DNA of 64,000 nucleotides from the NCBI RefSeq assembly GCF_009765445.1, contig NZ_WHOY01000031.1, positions 1,755,644 to 1,819,643 on the forward strand, read 5' to 3'. A model generated the notes under the pieces. It was not told the DNA's origin and did no database searches. It saw only the letters and a list, made by a program, of their open reading frames with translations. This document shows, in pieces, positions 1-10,153 of this stretch. The number at the start of each line of letters is the position of its first letter. Position 1 is the stretch's first letter. Source of the stretch: Pantoea sp. BAV 3049. GTDB lineage: Bacteria > Pseudomonadota > Gammaproteobacteria > Enterobacterales > Enterobacteriaceae. Made by a program: the position numbers and the translations under genes.

Positions 1-35
1 CGCTAAATGCAAAAAATTTTTCAACCGGTGTTTTT

Positions 36-902
36 TTACCCACCAGGGGCTGAAAGAGCCAGTTTTTCGAGCCTTTCGAAGCCATAACGCTGTAAAACGG
101 GCATTAATTGTACTGCCTGCTCAGTAATATCCATACAAAAAGCAAGATTACTGTCGGCGGACATGGCTTTCGGCGACTCATTTTCTAACAACCAGGCGGT
201 ACGCCGGGCAATCGCTGCACCGGAATCCACTAAACGGGTACCCGGCGGTAAAACCTGCTGCAGCTCTTCATTCAACAAAGGAAAATGCGTGCAGCCCAGG
301 ATTACCGTGTCTGGCGGCTCCTTCATCCGCAACCACGGCTGCAATATACGCCTTACCTCATCCAGCGGCACCGATTTACCCTGCAATTTCGCTTCCGCCA
401 GCTCAACCAACTCGGCCGAACCTAACATTTCGGTTTTGCATTCACTGGCAAAACGCGCCACCAGCTCATGAGTATAAGGACGCTTCACCGTGCCGCGGGT
501 GGCCAGCAGGCCAACAACGCCGTTACGAGTCAGGCGGGCAGCAGGTTTGATCGCAGGGACAACGCCCACGACCGGGAAGTCGAAGCGCTCACGCAGAGCT
601 GGAAGCGTAACCGTGCTGGCAGAGTTGCAGGCGATAACCACCAGCGCCAGCGGATAATGGTGGGTAACAGCAGTAACAATCTCGACCACGCGATCAACGA
701 TAAACTCTTCACTTTTCTCCCCGTAAGGAAAAGCAACGTTATCGAAGGCGTAGATATAATGAAGATCCGGCAGCAACTGCCGGATTTCGTCATAGACAGA
801 AAGCCCACCGACACCAGAGTCAAAGACCAGTACGGTGGGACGTTCCTCAGAAGGTGTAACTGCCGCTGAGGTAATACTCCCTTCCTGGAGTTTGATAGCC
901 AT
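36..902 (-). CDS. murI: Glutamate racemase
   Basis: Converts L-glutamate to D-glutamate for peptidoglycan precursors in the cytoplasm, without a cofactor. The two catalytic cysteines lie in the motifs ACNSAST and LGCTHFPLL, and the N-terminal FDSGVGGLS motif is present. The ATG at 902 gives 288 residues starting MAIKLQEG, which matches the family start. An upstream in-frame start would add eight non-conserved residues. The gene begins inside the 3' end of btuB (56-bp overlap), the same arrangement as in E. coli, so the two are probably co-transcribed with coupled translation. In E. coli an rRNA operon follows murI; that part would lie outside this window. Confidence 0.97.
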   Translation of the reverse strand: MAIKLQEGSITSAAVTPSEERPTVLVFDSGVGGLSVYDEIRQLLPDLHYIYAFDNVAFPYGEKSEEFIVDRVVEIVTAVTHHYPLALVVIACNSASTVTLPALRERFDFPVVGVVPAIKPAARLTRNGVVGLLATRGTVKRPYTHELVARFASECKTEMLGSAELVELAEAKLQGKSVPLDEVRRILQPWLRMKEPPDTVILGCTHFPLLNEELQQVLPPGTRLVDSGAAIARRTAWLLENESPKAMSADSNLAFCMDITEQAVQLMPVLQRYGFERLEKLALSAPGG

Positions 903-2721
903 AAACTGTCTCGTAATCTTTATCAAACAGGTTGGCTATTCTACCACGAACGGTCAGCTGGGATGTGACCGGATACGAAACGGCAAGATCCCACAGGCTC
1001 ACACCGCCCAATTTAACGGTGCGGGTCGTGTAGGAGGAGTTGTAATCCTTATCATAACGATCGCCCAGGTACTGATAGCTGACAGACCAGTCGAAATCAT
1101 AAATCGTGTAATCCAGCTGGTATTTCACCTGCTGTTTAGCACGACGCAGAAGGATCTCATTGCTATTGCCATCACGCGGGTCAACGTAGTCATAAGAAAC
1201 GGTATGACTGAGCGGACCGGTATCGAATGATGCTGTCGCTTCCACGCCCTTAATGGTCGCTTTGTCGATATTGTAATAGCGGAAAGTGGTGGGATCGCTA
1301 TCGATAAGATCATCAATATCGTTACGATAACCAGACAACCGCCAGTTAACCGGCCCGGTCAGGCCCTCGAAGCCGCCTTCCCACTGCTTACTTTTCTCCG
1401 GATCGAGGTCGCGGTTACCGTAAGTCGCACTGTATACCTGGCTCAGGTTAGGGGCTTTGAATGCTGTCCCGTAAGATGCAAAGACGCTGTAACCATCAAC
1501 GAATTCCCATGATGCACTGGTCTGCCAGGTGTTATGCCAACCGAAGGTGTTGTTGTCGTCACCACGCACTGCACCTTCCAGCGTCACGCTACCCAGCTTC
1601 TGCTGCGCGGTGGCATACACACCGGTGTTGCGCTGCTCCTGGCCTTCACTGACGTAATTAGTGTTGGGTTCAGAGGTTTGCTTCTGCCAGTCAACCCCGG
1701 CGCTGACCGTGCCGTTGCCGACCGCTACGGTATTGCCCCATTGCAGGTTGTACTGCTCCACATCATCCAGCGTGGCCGGATCGGCATAGCGGCCCAGCCG
1801 CGGATCGTAGTTGTAATCTTTGGTATGACTGTAGCTGGCGATCAGCTGCGTTGACCAGATGTCACGATTGAAGCGCAGGCCGGTATCCCAGGTCTGGCTG
1901 TACAACTGGCGGGTATCCACCAGCGCGCCGGGCACGGTGTAGCTTAATGTACCGTCATAGGCCGTGCGGTTGTCATAACCATAGCCGCGCACAAAACCGC
2001 TTAACTCTTCATCGAACTGGTGTTCGACGGAGCCATACAGCGATTTACTCATAAAGCCGTCGCGGTCTTTCTGCGCCGGATCGCCATAAACATCCGGCAG
2101 ATTCGCCACCACATCGTACCCTTTGGTGTAGGTATAGTTACCGGCCAGGGTTACACGAGTGTTTTTGCCAATCATCTGCTGGCTGGAACCATCATAGGAC
2201 TGATAGCCATTAGAGCCTGCGCCCGCCGTCAGCGTGGTGCCTGGCTTATTCCGGCCGGTAATGATGTTAACCACGCCGCCAATCGCATCCGAACCATAAA
2301 CAGCCGAACGCGCGCCCCGCACATATTCGATGCGCTGCACCAGAGAGATTGGGATCTGGCTCAAATCGGACGATCCACTGATCCCGGCCTGATTCAGCCG
2401 GATACCATCAATCAGGATCAGCACGTGGCTGGAGTTGGTGCCCCGAATAAACAGCGAGCTTTGCTGCCCTAATCCACCGTTTTGTGCGATGTCCACACCC
2501 GGCAAGCGGCGCATAACATCCGCCACGCTTTTGGACTGCCAGCGGTCAATCTCTTCACGGGTAACAACAGTGGTGGGTGCCAGAACGGAAGAAACAGGTT
2601 GAGCGAAACGGTTAGCGGTGGTGACCAGAGTGTTATCTGCGTCCTGTGCGAAGCCATTTTGCGCCCAGAGGGAGATCGCCGTTGCGCTAAACGCCACCAG
2701 CTTCGTTTTATTGGTTATCAT
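847..2721 (-). CDS. btuB: TonB-dependent vitamin B12 outer-membrane receptor BtuB
   Basis: Outer-membrane beta-barrel transporter for cobalamin, energised by TonB. The protein has a signal peptide ending near AQNGFAQ, a TonB-box region [10 protein letters not shown], a plug domain with the [19 protein letters not shown] segment, and a C-terminus ending in the aromatic SYTF typical of barrel assembly. The first ATG is at 2721 (624 residues; E. coli 614). A TTG two codons earlier is also open but less likely. It is preceded by a cobalamin riboswitch and followed by overlapping murI. Expression is expected to fall when adenosylcobalamin is plentiful. Confidence 0.97.
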   Translation of the reverse strand: MITNKTKLVAFSATAISLWAQNGFAQDADNTLVTTANRFAQPVSSVLAPTTVVTREEIDRWQSKSVADVMRRLPGVDIAQNGGLGQQSSLFIRGTNSSHVLILIDGIRLNQAGISGSSDLSQIPISLVQRIEYVRGARSAVYGSDAIGGVVNIITGRNKPGTTLTAGAGSNGYQSYDGSSQQMIGKNTRVTLAGNYTYTKGYDVVANLPDVYGDPAQKDRDGFMSKSLYGSVEHQFDEELSGFVRGYGYDNRTAYDGTLSYTVPGALVDTRQLYSQTWDTGLRFNRDIWSTQLIASYSHTKDYNYDPRLGRYADPATLDDVEQYNLQWGNTVAVGNGTVSAGVDWQKQTSEPNTNYVSEGQEQRNTGVYATAQQKLGSVTLEGAVRGDDNNTFGWHNTWQTSASWEFVDGYSVFASYGTAFKAPNLSQVYSATYGNRDLDPEKSKQWEGGFEGLTGPVNWRLSGYRNDIDDLIDSDPTTFRYYNIDKATIKGVEATASFDTGPLSHTVSYDYVDPRDGNSNEILLRRAKQQVKYQLDYTIYDFDWSVSYQYLGDRYDKDYNSSYTTRTVKLGGVSLWDLAVSYPVTSQLTVRGRIANLFDKDYETVYGYQTPGREYYLSGSYTF

Positions 2722-2727
2722 GAACAA

Positions 2728-3094
2728 GCATCCAAAAAGTCATGCAGGATGCCGCAGGCATACAATCGATAGCACGCGATGATCGTACGAAGTGCGACGT
2801 AAAACCGGCAGGTCTTCGGGCTCGGAATCATTAAATGGTGAAAGACTTCCCATCTGGAGACAGTGTCTGTAAGCACTCACCATGACATTCCACACCGCTG
2901 CGCGTCAGCTCCAGCTTTACACTGGATTCCCTTTTAACTTACTGAAAGGCCGGAAAGCGCATCTTATGTTCAAAACTGACAGAAATCCAGACATCTGAAT
3001 GTCCAAAACCATCCTGCGCCGGACAACGCTGGACATTGAGTGCCGAATCCCTACAATCGCCGGGCATTGAAGGCCTTCAACCTGAGGAAAGACC
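2728..3094. other. btuB-trmA divergent intergenic region
   Basis: This 367-bp region holds the btuB leader with its riboswitch (2805-2953) and the trmA promoter area. It also contains a 16-bp element resembling two adjacent MET boxes (AGACATCT then GAATGTCC, 2989-3004). The first is one base from the MetJ consensus AGACGTCT; the second is a poor match (4 of 8). I see no small gene here. Confidence 0.6.
2805..2953 (-). promoter_or_regulatory. Cobalamin (AdoCbl) riboswitch in the btuB leader
   Basis: On the minus strand, the B12 box AGCCCGAAGACCTGCC lies at 2807-2822 and closes against CCGGC at 2949-2953, giving the P1 stem. The core segments GGGAATCCAGTG and CTGACGCGCAGCGG are also present. 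This is the same arrangement as the btuB leader of E. coli. It lies about 85 nt upstream of the btuB start, so cobalamin binding should block btuB translation or transcription. Confidence 0.93.
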
Positions 3095-4195
3095 ATGACG
3101 CCCGAACAGCTGCCGACCGAACAATACGATGCCCAACTCGGGGAGAAAGTCGCCCGTCTTGAGACGCTGATGACGCCTTTTGCCGCGCCAGAGGTTGAGG
3201 TGTTCCGTTCCCCGGTCAGCCATTACCGTATGCGGGCAGAATTCCGGATCTGGCACGATGGCGATGACCTTTACCACATCATTTTCGACCAGCAGACGCG
3301 CCAGCGTATTCGTGTGGACAGCTTCCCTGCTGCAAGCCCACTGATCAATCAGCTGATGCCCCGTCTGATCAACGCCCTACACGACAACCGCGCCCTGCGC
3401 CATAAGCTGTTCCAGATTGACTATCTCTCAACGATGAGCAATCAGGTTGTGGTTTCACTGCTCTATCATCGTGCCCTGACCGATGAATGGCAGCAGGCTG
3501 CAGCAGCCCTGCGGGATGAGCTGCGTGCGGAAGGGTTTGACCTGCATCTGATCGGCCGCGCCACCAAAACCAAAATCTGCCTGGATCGTGATTTTGTTGA
3601 TGAATGTCTGCCGGTTGCCGGAAAAGAGATCATCTATCGCCAGGTGGAAAACAGCTTCACCCAGCCCAATGCGGCGATGAATATTCAGATGCTGGAGTGG
3701 GCGCTGGAAGTGACGAAAAACGCCAGTGGGGATTTGCTGGAACTCTACTGCGGCAACGGCAACTTCTCATTAGCACTGGCGCGTAACTTCAGGCGCGTGC
3801 TGGCGACCGAAATCGCCAAGCCCTCCGTCGCCTCGGCGCAGTACAATATTGCCGTAAACAATATCGATAATGTGCAAATCATCCGCATGGCGGCGGAGGA
3901 ATTTACTCAGGCGATGAACGGCGAGCGCACCTTTAACCGGCTGGAAGGAATTGACCTGACGACCTATGAGTGCGAGACAATTTTTGTCGATCCGCCGCGC
4001 AGTGGCCTGGATGCCGAAACGGTGAAGATGGTGCAGGCTTACCCGTGCATCCTCTATATCTCCTGCAACCCGCAGACGCTGTGCGAGAACCTGGCTACTC
4101 TGTCAGAGACTCATGACGTAACCCGCCTGGCGCTGTTTGACCAGTTCCCCTATACCCATCATATGGAATGCGGCGTATTACTGACGCGGCGTTGA
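3095..4195 (+). CDS. trmA: tRNA (uracil-54-C5)-methyltransferase
   Basis: Makes ribothymidine at position 54 of the T-loop of tRNAs using S-adenosylmethionine. The 366-residue length equals that of E. coli TrmA. Visible motifs are the SAM site [23 protein letters not shown], and [13 protein letters not shown] with the catalytic cysteine. A good ribosome site (gaggaaag) precedes the ATG. It is transcribed away from btuB and converges on yijD. Confidence 0.98.
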   Translation: MTPEQLPTEQYDAQLGEKVARLETLMTPFAAPEVEVFRSPVSHYRMRAEFRIWHDGDDLYHIIFDQQTRQRIRVDSFPAASPLINQLMPRLINALHDNRALRHKLFQIDYLSTMSNQVVVSLLYHRALTDEWQQAAAALRDELRAEGFDLHLIGRATKTKICLDRDFVDECLPVAGKEIIYRQVENSFTQPNAAMNIQMLEWALEVTKNASGDLLELYCGNGNFSLALARNFRRVLATEIAKPSVASAQYNIAVNNIDNVQIIRMAAEEFTQAMNGERTFNRLEGIDLTTYECETIFVDPPRSGLDAETVKMVQAYPCILYISCNPQTLCENLATLSETHDVTRLALFDQFPYTHHMECGVLLTRR

Positions 4196-4201
4196 TTAAA
4201 A

Positions 4202-4222
4202 GGGGCGACACCCGGTCGCCCC
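4202..4222 (-). terminator. Intrinsic terminator after yijD
   Basis: Perfect 8-bp stem GGGGCGAC/GTCGCCCC with a 5-nt loop. On the minus strand it is followed by TTTT, so it fits the end of fabR-yijD. It also lies between the convergent ends of trmA and yijD. Confidence 0.75.
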
Positions 4223-4225
4223 GCC

Positions 4226-4579
4226 CTACTCGCTTTTGCGGGAACGCAGCTTCAGAGCAATCCAGAACACCAGCGCCACCATCAGAATTGTCGGCACGAA
4301 ATTAGAGCCTATATCCGGATATTCCGCCCGCACAATGGCGCTGTAAAGCAGGATGCCCAGCAGGAAAAACGCGGCGGCAATTGAAGGCATCCCGTCAGGC
4401 ATTGAACGGTTCAGATAGCGCTGATGCAGACACCAGGCCGACAGTCCAAGCGCGATAAGGGGGAACACAGAAAACGGCACAAGAGAACTGAACAACACCG
4501 AAAACGATCCGTTAATCGATAACCCGGTGAGAAATGCCAGCAACAGTGTACCTTTGTCCCGGCCAGTAGCTAAACTCAT
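4226..4579 (-). CDS. yijD: DUF1422 inner-membrane protein YijD
   Basis: A 117-residue protein with about four hydrophobic segments, recognised as the YijD family (E. coli 119 residues). Its biochemical role is not established. It starts 12 bp after fabR and is surely co-transcribed with it, as in E. coli, which suggests a link to membrane lipid state. This link is inferred from context only. Confidence 0.93.
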   Translation of the reverse strand: MSLATGRDKGTLLLAFLTGLSINGSFSVLFSSLVPFSVFPLIALGLSAWCLHQRYLNRSMPDGMPSIAAAFFLLGILLYSAIVRAEYPDIGSNFVPTILMVALVFWIALKLRSRKSE

Positions 4580-4591
4580 GTTTGATCACCT

Positions 4592-5233
4592 TTAATCCTG
4601 GGATTCCAGCGTAACCGCCAGCCTCTCCTGTTCACGTCGATACCAGTAATAAGCCCCTTTAGAAATCATCCGCAACTGCAGCACCAGGCGCTCTTCCAGC
4701 TGGCGACGCTGATCGGCATCGATATCCAGCGCTTCTGCACCGGCGTTAAAGACGATAATCACCATCGCTTCCGCTTGAGCTTCGGTAAAGCTGCGCGGCA
4801 TACGGTTTTCAATCTCGAGGTAATCCGCCAGTTCGGCGATAAAATGTTGGATCTCGCGGGCGACAGCAGCACGAAACGCAGCCGATGTCCCGGAACGTTC
4901 CCGCAGCAACAGGCGGAAAGCGTTAGGGTTGTTACCAATGAATTCCATAAAGGTGGAGACCGAAGTCTTGATCACGCTGCCGCCTTTGGCGATACGCTGA
5001 CGAGCCTGGCGCATCAACTGACGCAGCATCAGACCACTTTCATCCACCATGGTCAGCCCTAATTCATCTACATCACGAAAATGACGGTAGAATGACGTTG
5101 GCGCGATCCCGGCTTCCCGGGCAACTTCTCTCAGGCTGAGGCTGGCAAAACTCCGCTCGGCACTTAGCTGACTAAATGCCGCTTCAATCAGCGAACGCCG
5201 TGTCCGTTCTTTTTGCTGCGCTCTGACGCCCAT
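4592..5233 (-). CDS. fabR: TetR-family unsaturated fatty acid repressor FabR
   Basis: Transcriptional repressor that senses the ratio of unsaturated to saturated acyl thioesters and represses fabB and fabA. The N-terminal helix-turn-helix [20 protein letters not shown] (about 34-52) is nearly unchanged from E. coli. Length is 213 residues. First gene of the fabR-yijD operon, divergent from sthA across a 192-bp gap. Confidence 0.97.
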   Translation of the reverse strand: MGVRAQQKERTRRSLIEAAFSQLSAERSFASLSLREVAREAGIAPTSFYRHFRDVDELGLTMVDESGLMLRQLMRQARQRIAKGGSVIKTSVSTFMEFIGNNPNAFRLLLRERSGTSAAFRAAVAREIQHFIAELADYLEIENRMPRSFTEAQAEAMVIIVFNAGAEALDIDADQRRQLEERLVLQLRMISKGAYYWYRREQERLAVTLESQD

Positions 5234-5425
5234 GTTTGTGCCTGTTTTACCTGCCAGAAAGGCACTATAACAAAAATTTCAGCGTACAGTTGCATCAACT
5301 TTGTGACGGCCTGTTAACCTCACGCTTTGTCAAATGATGGCAAAAAAGCCTGATAGAATTGGGAAGTGGTCAGCAAGATGTTAGAATCTCGTTGAAAAAT
5401 TGTATTAGAAATAGGGCGTATTAGT

Positions 5426-6826
5426 ATGCAACAGTCTTATGATTACGACGCCATTGTGATTGGATCAGGCCCTGGCGGTGAAGGTGCGGCCATGGGTTTG
5501 GTCAAACAAGGTGCCCGCATTGCGGTTATTGAGCGCTATCACAACATCGGCGGCGGTTGTACACATTGGGGAACCATCCCATCGAAAGCACTACGTCACG
5601 CAGTCAGCCGTATTATCGAGTTTAATCAGAACCCTCTTTACAGTGACCACACGCGCCTTCTGCGCTCTTCCTTCGCGGATATCCTTAACCACACAGAAAA
5701 CGTGATCAGCCAGCAGACGCGCATGCGTCAGGGCTTTTACGAGCGTAACCGCTGTGAGCTGTATCAGGGTGATGCGCGCTTCGTCGATGCGAATACCATT
5801 GAAATTGAATCGCATGACGGCACGGTTGAGCGTCTGACCGCTGAGAAATTTGTTATTGCCTGTGGCTCGCGCCCTTATCACCCTGCCGATGTGGACTTTA
5901 CTCATCCGCGCATTTACGACAGCGACTCAATCCTTAACCTGCACCATGAACCGGGCCATGTCATTATCTATGGTGCCGGGGTTATCGGCTGTGAGTATGC
6001 TTCCATCTTCCGTGGTCTGAACGTCAAGGTCGACCTGATCAACACCCGCGATCACCTGCTGGCGTTCCTCGATCAGGAGATTTCGGACTCGCTCTCTTAC
6101 CACTTCTGGAATAGCGGCGTGGTTATCCGCCACAACGAAGAGTTTGAGAAGATTGAAGGCGTCAGCGATGGCGTGATCATGCACCTGAAATCCGGCAAAA
6201 AGGTAAAAGCAGACTGTCTGCTGTACGCCAACGGCCGTACCGGGAATACCGATTCTCTGTCGCTGCAAAATGTCGGGCTGGAAGCTGACGGCCGTGGCCT
6301 GCTGAAGGTCAACAGCATGTATCAGACCGCACAGCCGCATATCTATGCGGTGGGTGACGTGATTGGCTATCCAAGCCTGGCCTCAGCCGCCTACGATCAG
6401 GGGCGCATTGCTGCGCAGGCGCTGATTAAAGGTGAAGCGAACGCGCATCTGATTGAGGACATTCCGACCGGGATTTATACCATTCCGGAAATCAGTTCTG
6501 TCGGCAAAACCGAACAGCAGCTGACGGCGATGAAAGTGCCTTATGAAGTGGGTCGCGCGCAGTTCAAACATCTGGCGCGTGCGCAGATTGTCGGGATGAA
6601 TGTGGGCAGCCTGAAGATCCTCTTCCACCGTGAAACGAAAGAGATCCTGGGGATTCACTGCTTTGGTGAGCGTGCTGCGGAGATTATCCATATCGGTCAG
6701 GCCATCATGGAGCAGAAAAACGGCGGCAACACGATTGAGTACTTCGTGAATACCACCTTTAACTACCCGACGATGGCCGAAGCCTACCGCGTGGCGGCGT
6801 TGAACGGCTTAAACCGCCTGTTTTAA
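5426..6826 (+). CDS. sthA: Soluble pyridine nucleotide transhydrogenase
   Basis: Cytosolic flavoprotein that moves reducing equivalents between NADPH and NAD+, mainly to lower excess NADPH. The 466-residue protein has the FAD motif [12 protein letters not shown] near residue 13 and the sequence [15 protein letters not shown]. The second cysteine of the disulfide found in lipoamide dehydrogenases is replaced by threonine, the known signature of SthA. A second nucleotide site follows at [12 protein letters not shown]. Its 3' end overlaps the convergent oxyR by 18 bp, so neither gene has its own intergenic terminator there. Confidence 0.97.
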   Translation: MQQSYDYDAIVIGSGPGGEGAAMGLVKQGARIAVIERYHNIGGGCTHWGTIPSKALRHAVSRIIEFNQNPLYSDHTRLLRSSFADILNHTENVISQQTRMRQGFYERNRCELYQGDARFVDANTIEIESHDGTVERLTAEKFVIACGSRPYHPADVDFTHPRIYDSDSILNLHHEPGHVIIYGAGVIGCEYASIFRGLNVKVDLINTRDHLLAFLDQEISDSLSYHFWNSGVVIRHNEEFEKIEGVSDGVIMHLKSGKKVKADCLLYANGRTGNTDSLSLQNVGLEADGRGLLKVNSMYQTAQPHIYAVGDVIGYPSLASAAYDQGRIAAQALIKGEANAHLIEDIPTGIYTIPEISSVGKTEQQLTAMKVPYEVGRAQFKHLARAQIVGMNVGSLKILFHRETKEILGIHCFGERAAEIIHIGQAIMEQKNGGNTIEYFVNTTFNYPTMAEAYRVAALNGLNRLF

Positions 6827-7726
6827 TCCGGTGCCCATATAGGCCTGCATGTGGATACGAATTGCCTCTGCCAGCTGCTCATAGCGGCTACGCAGCGGCG
6901 ATCCCGGACGATAAACCAGCGCGATGGTTCTCTGTGGCTCTGGCTTGTAGCAGGGCAGATAGCAGACGCCATCACGCACCCGCTCTTTCGGCACCGCCAG
7001 AGCAGGTAACAGCGTGATACCACTTCCTGCAGCAACCATGTTACGCAGCGTCTCCAGACTGGTGGCGCGGAAATGCGTATCTTCTTCAGCGCCCGCCTGA
7101 AAACAGAAGCCCATTGCCTGATCGCGCAGGCAGTGACCATCTTCAAGCATCAGCAGCTTTTCACCGGCCAGATCGGACATCGGCACACGGTCGCGGTCAT
7201 GCCATGGGTGATCCTGATAAATCGCCAGCTTCATCGGCTCGTCAAACAGCGGCACTTCGATAAAGGCCTCAGACTCTTTCACCAGCGCCAGAATGGCACA
7301 GTCCAGCTTGCCGCTGTCCAGCTGGGCCAGCAGCTGCTGCGTCTGCGCTTCATGCAGGTACATTTCCAGTTTCGGGAACGTCTTGTGCAGCGACGGGACA
7401 ATCTGCGGCAGCAGGTACGGCCCGACCGTTGGGATCAGCCCAATGTGCAGCGGTCCGGACATCGCTTCGCCCTGCTGGCTGGCCATCTCCTTCAGCACTT
7501 TCACTTCCCGCAGGACGGTGCGGGCCTGATCGACCAGCAGCAAGCCAGCCTGAGTAAACAGCACCTTACGGCTGGTACGCTCCAGCAGCATCACGCCGAG
7601 TTCGTCTTCCAGTTTGCGGATCTGGCCACTTAAGGTGGGCTGACTGACATGACATGCATCCGCTGCTCGCCGAAAATGACGGTGCTCAGCCAGCGAAACC
7701 AGATACTCAAGATCACGAATGTTCAT
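6809..7726 (-). CDS. oxyR: LysR-type peroxide sensor OxyR
   Basis: Hydrogen-peroxide-responsive activator. The ATG at 7726, with GGAGG at 7733-7737, gives 305 residues starting [10 protein letters not shown]. This start puts the redox cysteines at C199 and C208 ([12 protein letters not shown]), exactly as in E. coli OxyR. An N-terminal LysR helix-turn-helix covers about residues 18-37. A CCACGA/TCGTGG hairpin lies directly upstream of the ribosome site. It is divergent from a peroxiredoxin-glutaredoxin gene, a probable direct target, instead of the oxyS RNA found in E. coli. Confidence 0.98.
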   Translation of the reverse strand: MNIRDLEYLVSLAEHRHFRRAADACHVSQPTLSGQIRKLEDELGVMLLERTSRKVLFTQAGLLLVDQARTVLREVKVLKEMASQQGEAMSGPLHIGLIPTVGPYLLPQIVPSLHKTFPKLEMYLHEAQTQQLLAQLDSGKLDCAILALVKESEAFIEVPLFDEPMKLAIYQDHPWHDRDRVPMSDLAGEKLLMLEDGHCLRDQAMGFCFQAGAEEDTHFRATSLETLRNMVAAGSGITLLPALAVPKERVRDGVCYLPCYKPEPQRTIALVYRPGSPLRSRYEQLAEAIRIHMQAYMGTGLKQAV

Positions 7727-7740
7727 CTTATTCCTCCGAG

Positions 7741-7791
7741 CCACGATAGTTCGTGGCGATAGATAGGATAGCAATCAACGATTAGCCCTAT
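7741..7791 (+). promoter_or_regulatory. Putative OxyR-binding region between oxyR and prx-grx
   Basis: Contains ATAG elements at 7746, 7759, 7763 and 7768 and CTAT at 7788-7791. This resembles the ATAG/CTAT contacts of the loose OxyR motif, although the spacing is not a perfect match. It sits in the only 137-bp gap between oxyR and the divergent peroxidase, where autorepression and activation would be expected. Confidence 0.5.
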
Positions 7792-7863
7792 CAAGCCCGG
7801 ATGGCAATAATGTCCAACGTTCGGGAAATGAATCACTTTTTTCCCCTGATTAAGAGGTATTTT

Positions 7864-8595
7864 ATGTTTGCAAGTCAGGAAGGTAAGTCCGTTCCACAGG
7901 TCACTTTTCATACCCGCCAGGGCGACAGCTGGGTAGACATTACGACTGATGAGCTGTTTAAAGACAAAACTGTCATCGTGTTTTCTTTGCCGGGCGCTTT
8001 CACCCCAACATGTTCATCAAGCCATCTGCCGCGTTACAACGAGCTGTCTGACGTTTTCAAAACACACGGCGTGGATAATATTCTGTGCATATCGGTGAAC
8101 GACACTTTCGTCATGAATGCCTGGAAAGCCGATCAGCACGCCAACAACATCACCTTTATCCCTGATGGCAACGGCGACTTTACCCGTGGCATGGAGATGC
8201 TGGTTGAGAAAGCCGAGCTGGGCTTTGGTCCACGTTCATGGCGTTACTCCATGCTGGTTCGTAATGGCGTGGTGGAAAAAATGTTTGCAGAGCCGAATAA
8301 GCCGGGCGACCCGTTTGAAGTGTCTGATGCCGACACCATGCTGCGTTATCTGGCACCGGAATTTAAAGTGCAGGAGTCGGTCTCGCTGTTTACCAAGCCT
8401 GGCTGTTCGTTCTGCGCCAAAGCCAAACAGATGCTGCTGGATCGCGGTATTCAGTATGAAGAGATTGTGCTGGGTCAGGATGCCACCACCGTCAGCCTGC
8501 GTGCGGTTACCGGTCGTGCCACCGTGCCTCAGGTCTTTATCGGCGGGCGCCACATTGGTGGTAGCGACGATTTAGAAAAATTCTTTACAGCTTAA
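7864..8595 (+). CDS. Hybrid peroxiredoxin-glutaredoxin (Prx5-Grx)
   Basis: Glutathione-dependent peroxidase fusing two domains. Residues 1 to about 165 form a Prx5-type peroxiredoxin with the peroxidatic cysteine in [14 protein letters not shown]. The C-terminal 75 residues form a glutaredoxin with the active site [10 protein letters not shown]. This architecture is known from Haemophilus influenzae hybrid Prx5. The ATG at 7864 follows an aagagg ribosome site and gives 243 residues; the earlier ATG at 7801 would add a non-conserved extension through the probable operator. Its place opposite oxyR argues for peroxide induction. Confidence 0.93.
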   Translation: MFASQEGKSVPQVTFHTRQGDSWVDITTDELFKDKTVIVFSLPGAFTPTCSSSHLPRYNELSDVFKTHGVDNILCISVNDTFVMNAWKADQHANNITFIPDGNGDFTRGMEMLVEKAELGFGPRSWRYSMLVRNGVVEKMFAEPNKPGDPFEVSDADTMLRYLAPEFKVQESVSLFTKPGCSFCAKAKQMLLDRGIQYEEIVLGQDATTVSLRAVTGRATVPQVFIGGRHIGGSDDLEKFFTA

Positions 8596-8666
8596 GCTGT
8601 GAGACAAGTGGGGAAAACACCTGCCTCGTTATTTACCTGCTAAATATAATAAAATCGAAACTTACT

Positions 8667-8692
8667 GGCGGCCCTGAAGGCCGCCTTTTTTT
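8667..8692 (+). terminator. Intrinsic terminator after prx-grx
   Basis: Stem GGCGGCC/GGCCGCC with a CTGAA loop, followed by seven T residues on the plus strand. It separates prx-grx from the convergent argH. Confidence 0.92.
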
Positions 8693-8694
8693 GA

Positions 8695-10068
8695 TCAGGC
8701 CAGACGGTTTTTCGCGTCAGTGATCGCCAATGACACCTGGTGAGGCGATACGCCACCTTTGGCATTACGTTTGTCGAGGCAGGACTGCAGAGACAGGATC
8801 GGATAAACATCTTCCGCAATCACGCTGCTGAAGGCTTGCAGCTCTTCCAGCTTCAGCGCTTCCAGCGCCGCGCCTTTGTTAATCGCCGCGACCACCACTT
8901 CACCCACGATATGGTGAGCTTCACGGAACGGAACGCCCTTCGCCACCAGATAATCGGCCAGCTCGGTAGAGTTCGCGTAGCCCTGCTCTGCCGCTTCCTG
9001 GCAGCGCGGCCGCTTCACCTGAATGCCGTCCAGCACCAGCGCCGCCATATGCAGGCAGTCGGACCAGGTATCCAGCGCGTCAAACAGCCCTTCTTTGTCT
9101 TCCTGCATGTCCTTGTTGTACGCCAGCGGCAAACCTTTCAGCGTCATCATCATGCCGGTCAACGCACCCTGCACGCGGCCACACTTGCCGCGGATCAGCT
9201 CCAGCGCATCCGGATTTTTCTTCTGCGGCATCAGCGAGGAACCGGAAGTCACGCGGTCGGACAGCTCAACAAAACCAGCCTCACCGGTGTTAAAGAAAAT
9301 CAGGTCTTCTGCGAAACGGGACAGATGAACCATGCCGATGGAAGCATCGGACAGCAGCTCCAGCACGTGGTCACGATCGGAAACGGTGTCCAGGCTGTTA
9401 CGGGTTGCTGAGGCGAAACCTAACCAGTCCGCCAGCTGCTCACGGTCAATCTCATAGGCTGTACCGGCCAGCGCGCCACATCCCAGCGGGCTGACGTCCA
9501 GACGCTTCAACGTATCCTGCAGGCGGCTCTCATCACGCGCCAGCATCTCAACATAAGCCAGGCACCAGTGTGCAAACGTCACCGGCTGAGCACGCTGCAG
9601 GTGGGTATAACCCGGCATCACGGCATCCTGGTTCGCTTCCGCAGTAGCCACCAGCGCCTGCTGCAACTGGCGGGTGGCAATCAGCAATTCACTGACCTGC
9701 GCCTTACACCAGAGCTTCAGATCGGTAGCGACCTGATCGTTACGGCTGCGACCGGTGTGCAGCTTTTTACCCAGGGCGCCGACTTTCTCAATCAGGCGCC
9801 CTTCAACATAACTGTGAATATCTTCCGCATCGCTTTCAAGGATCTGCTGCGGATTAGCGCGCACTTCCTCCAGCAATACGTTCAGCGCGCCTTCCAGCTG
9901 CTGCTGCTCTCCATCTGTCAGAACATTGACCGTCACCAGCGCTTTGGACCAGGCAACGGATCCGACGATATCCTGCTCTGCCAGACGATAGTCGAAGCGC
10001 AGCGAGTCGTTAAATTGTTTGAAACGTTGATCTGCTGCCTGAGTAAACCGTCCACCCCAAAGTGCCAT
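8695..10068 (-). CDS. argH: Argininosuccinate lyase
   Basis: Last step of arginine synthesis: splits argininosuccinate into arginine and fumarate. The 457-residue protein has the fumarase-superfamily signature [12 protein letters not shown], about residues 277-288. A GGAG ribosome site precedes the ATG. It is the last gene of argCBGH, but 85 bp and a probable terminator separate it from argG, so it may be expressed at a lower level. Confidence 0.98.
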   Translation of the reverse strand: MALWGGRFTQAADQRFKQFNDSLRFDYRLAEQDIVGSVAWSKALVTVNVLTDGEQQQLEGALNVLLEEVRANPQQILESDAEDIHSYVEGRLIEKVGALGKKLHTGRSRNDQVATDLKLWCKAQVSELLIATRQLQQALVATAEANQDAVMPGYTHLQRAQPVTFAHWCLAYVEMLARDESRLQDTLKRLDVSPLGCGALAGTAYEIDREQLADWLGFASATRNSLDTVSDRDHVLELLSDASIGMVHLSRFAEDLIFFNTGEAGFVELSDRVTSGSSLMPQKKNPDALELIRGKCGRVQGALTGMMMTLKGLPLAYNKDMQEDKEGLFDALDTWSDCLHMAALVLDGIQVKRPRCQEAAEQGYANSTELADYLVAKGVPFREAHHIVGEVVVAAINKGAALEALKLEELQAFSSVIAEDVYPILSLQSCLDKRNAKGGVSPHQVSLAITDAKNRLA

Positions 10069-10107
10069 GTCAGTGCTCCATTTATTCGTTTAGTGAATCA
10101 TGTCTGT

Positions 10108-10132
10108 AAAAAAGGCGGAATGAATTCCGCCT
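10108..10132 (-). terminator. Probable intrinsic terminator between argG and argH
   Basis: On the minus strand the stem GGCGGA/TCCGCC (extendable to eight pairs) is followed by six T residues. It lies 22 bp past the argG stop and 40 bp before the argH start, inside the operon. It may act as a partial terminator or as a 3'-end stabilising hairpin. Confidence 0.7.
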
Positions 10133-10153
10133 CTGCAGATTTTCGAACCGGAC

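Noticed and set aside
7727-7863. Possible oxyS small RNA next to oxyR
   Set aside because: The gap is too short for oxyS plus promoters, and I see no oxyS-like sequence or terminator there.
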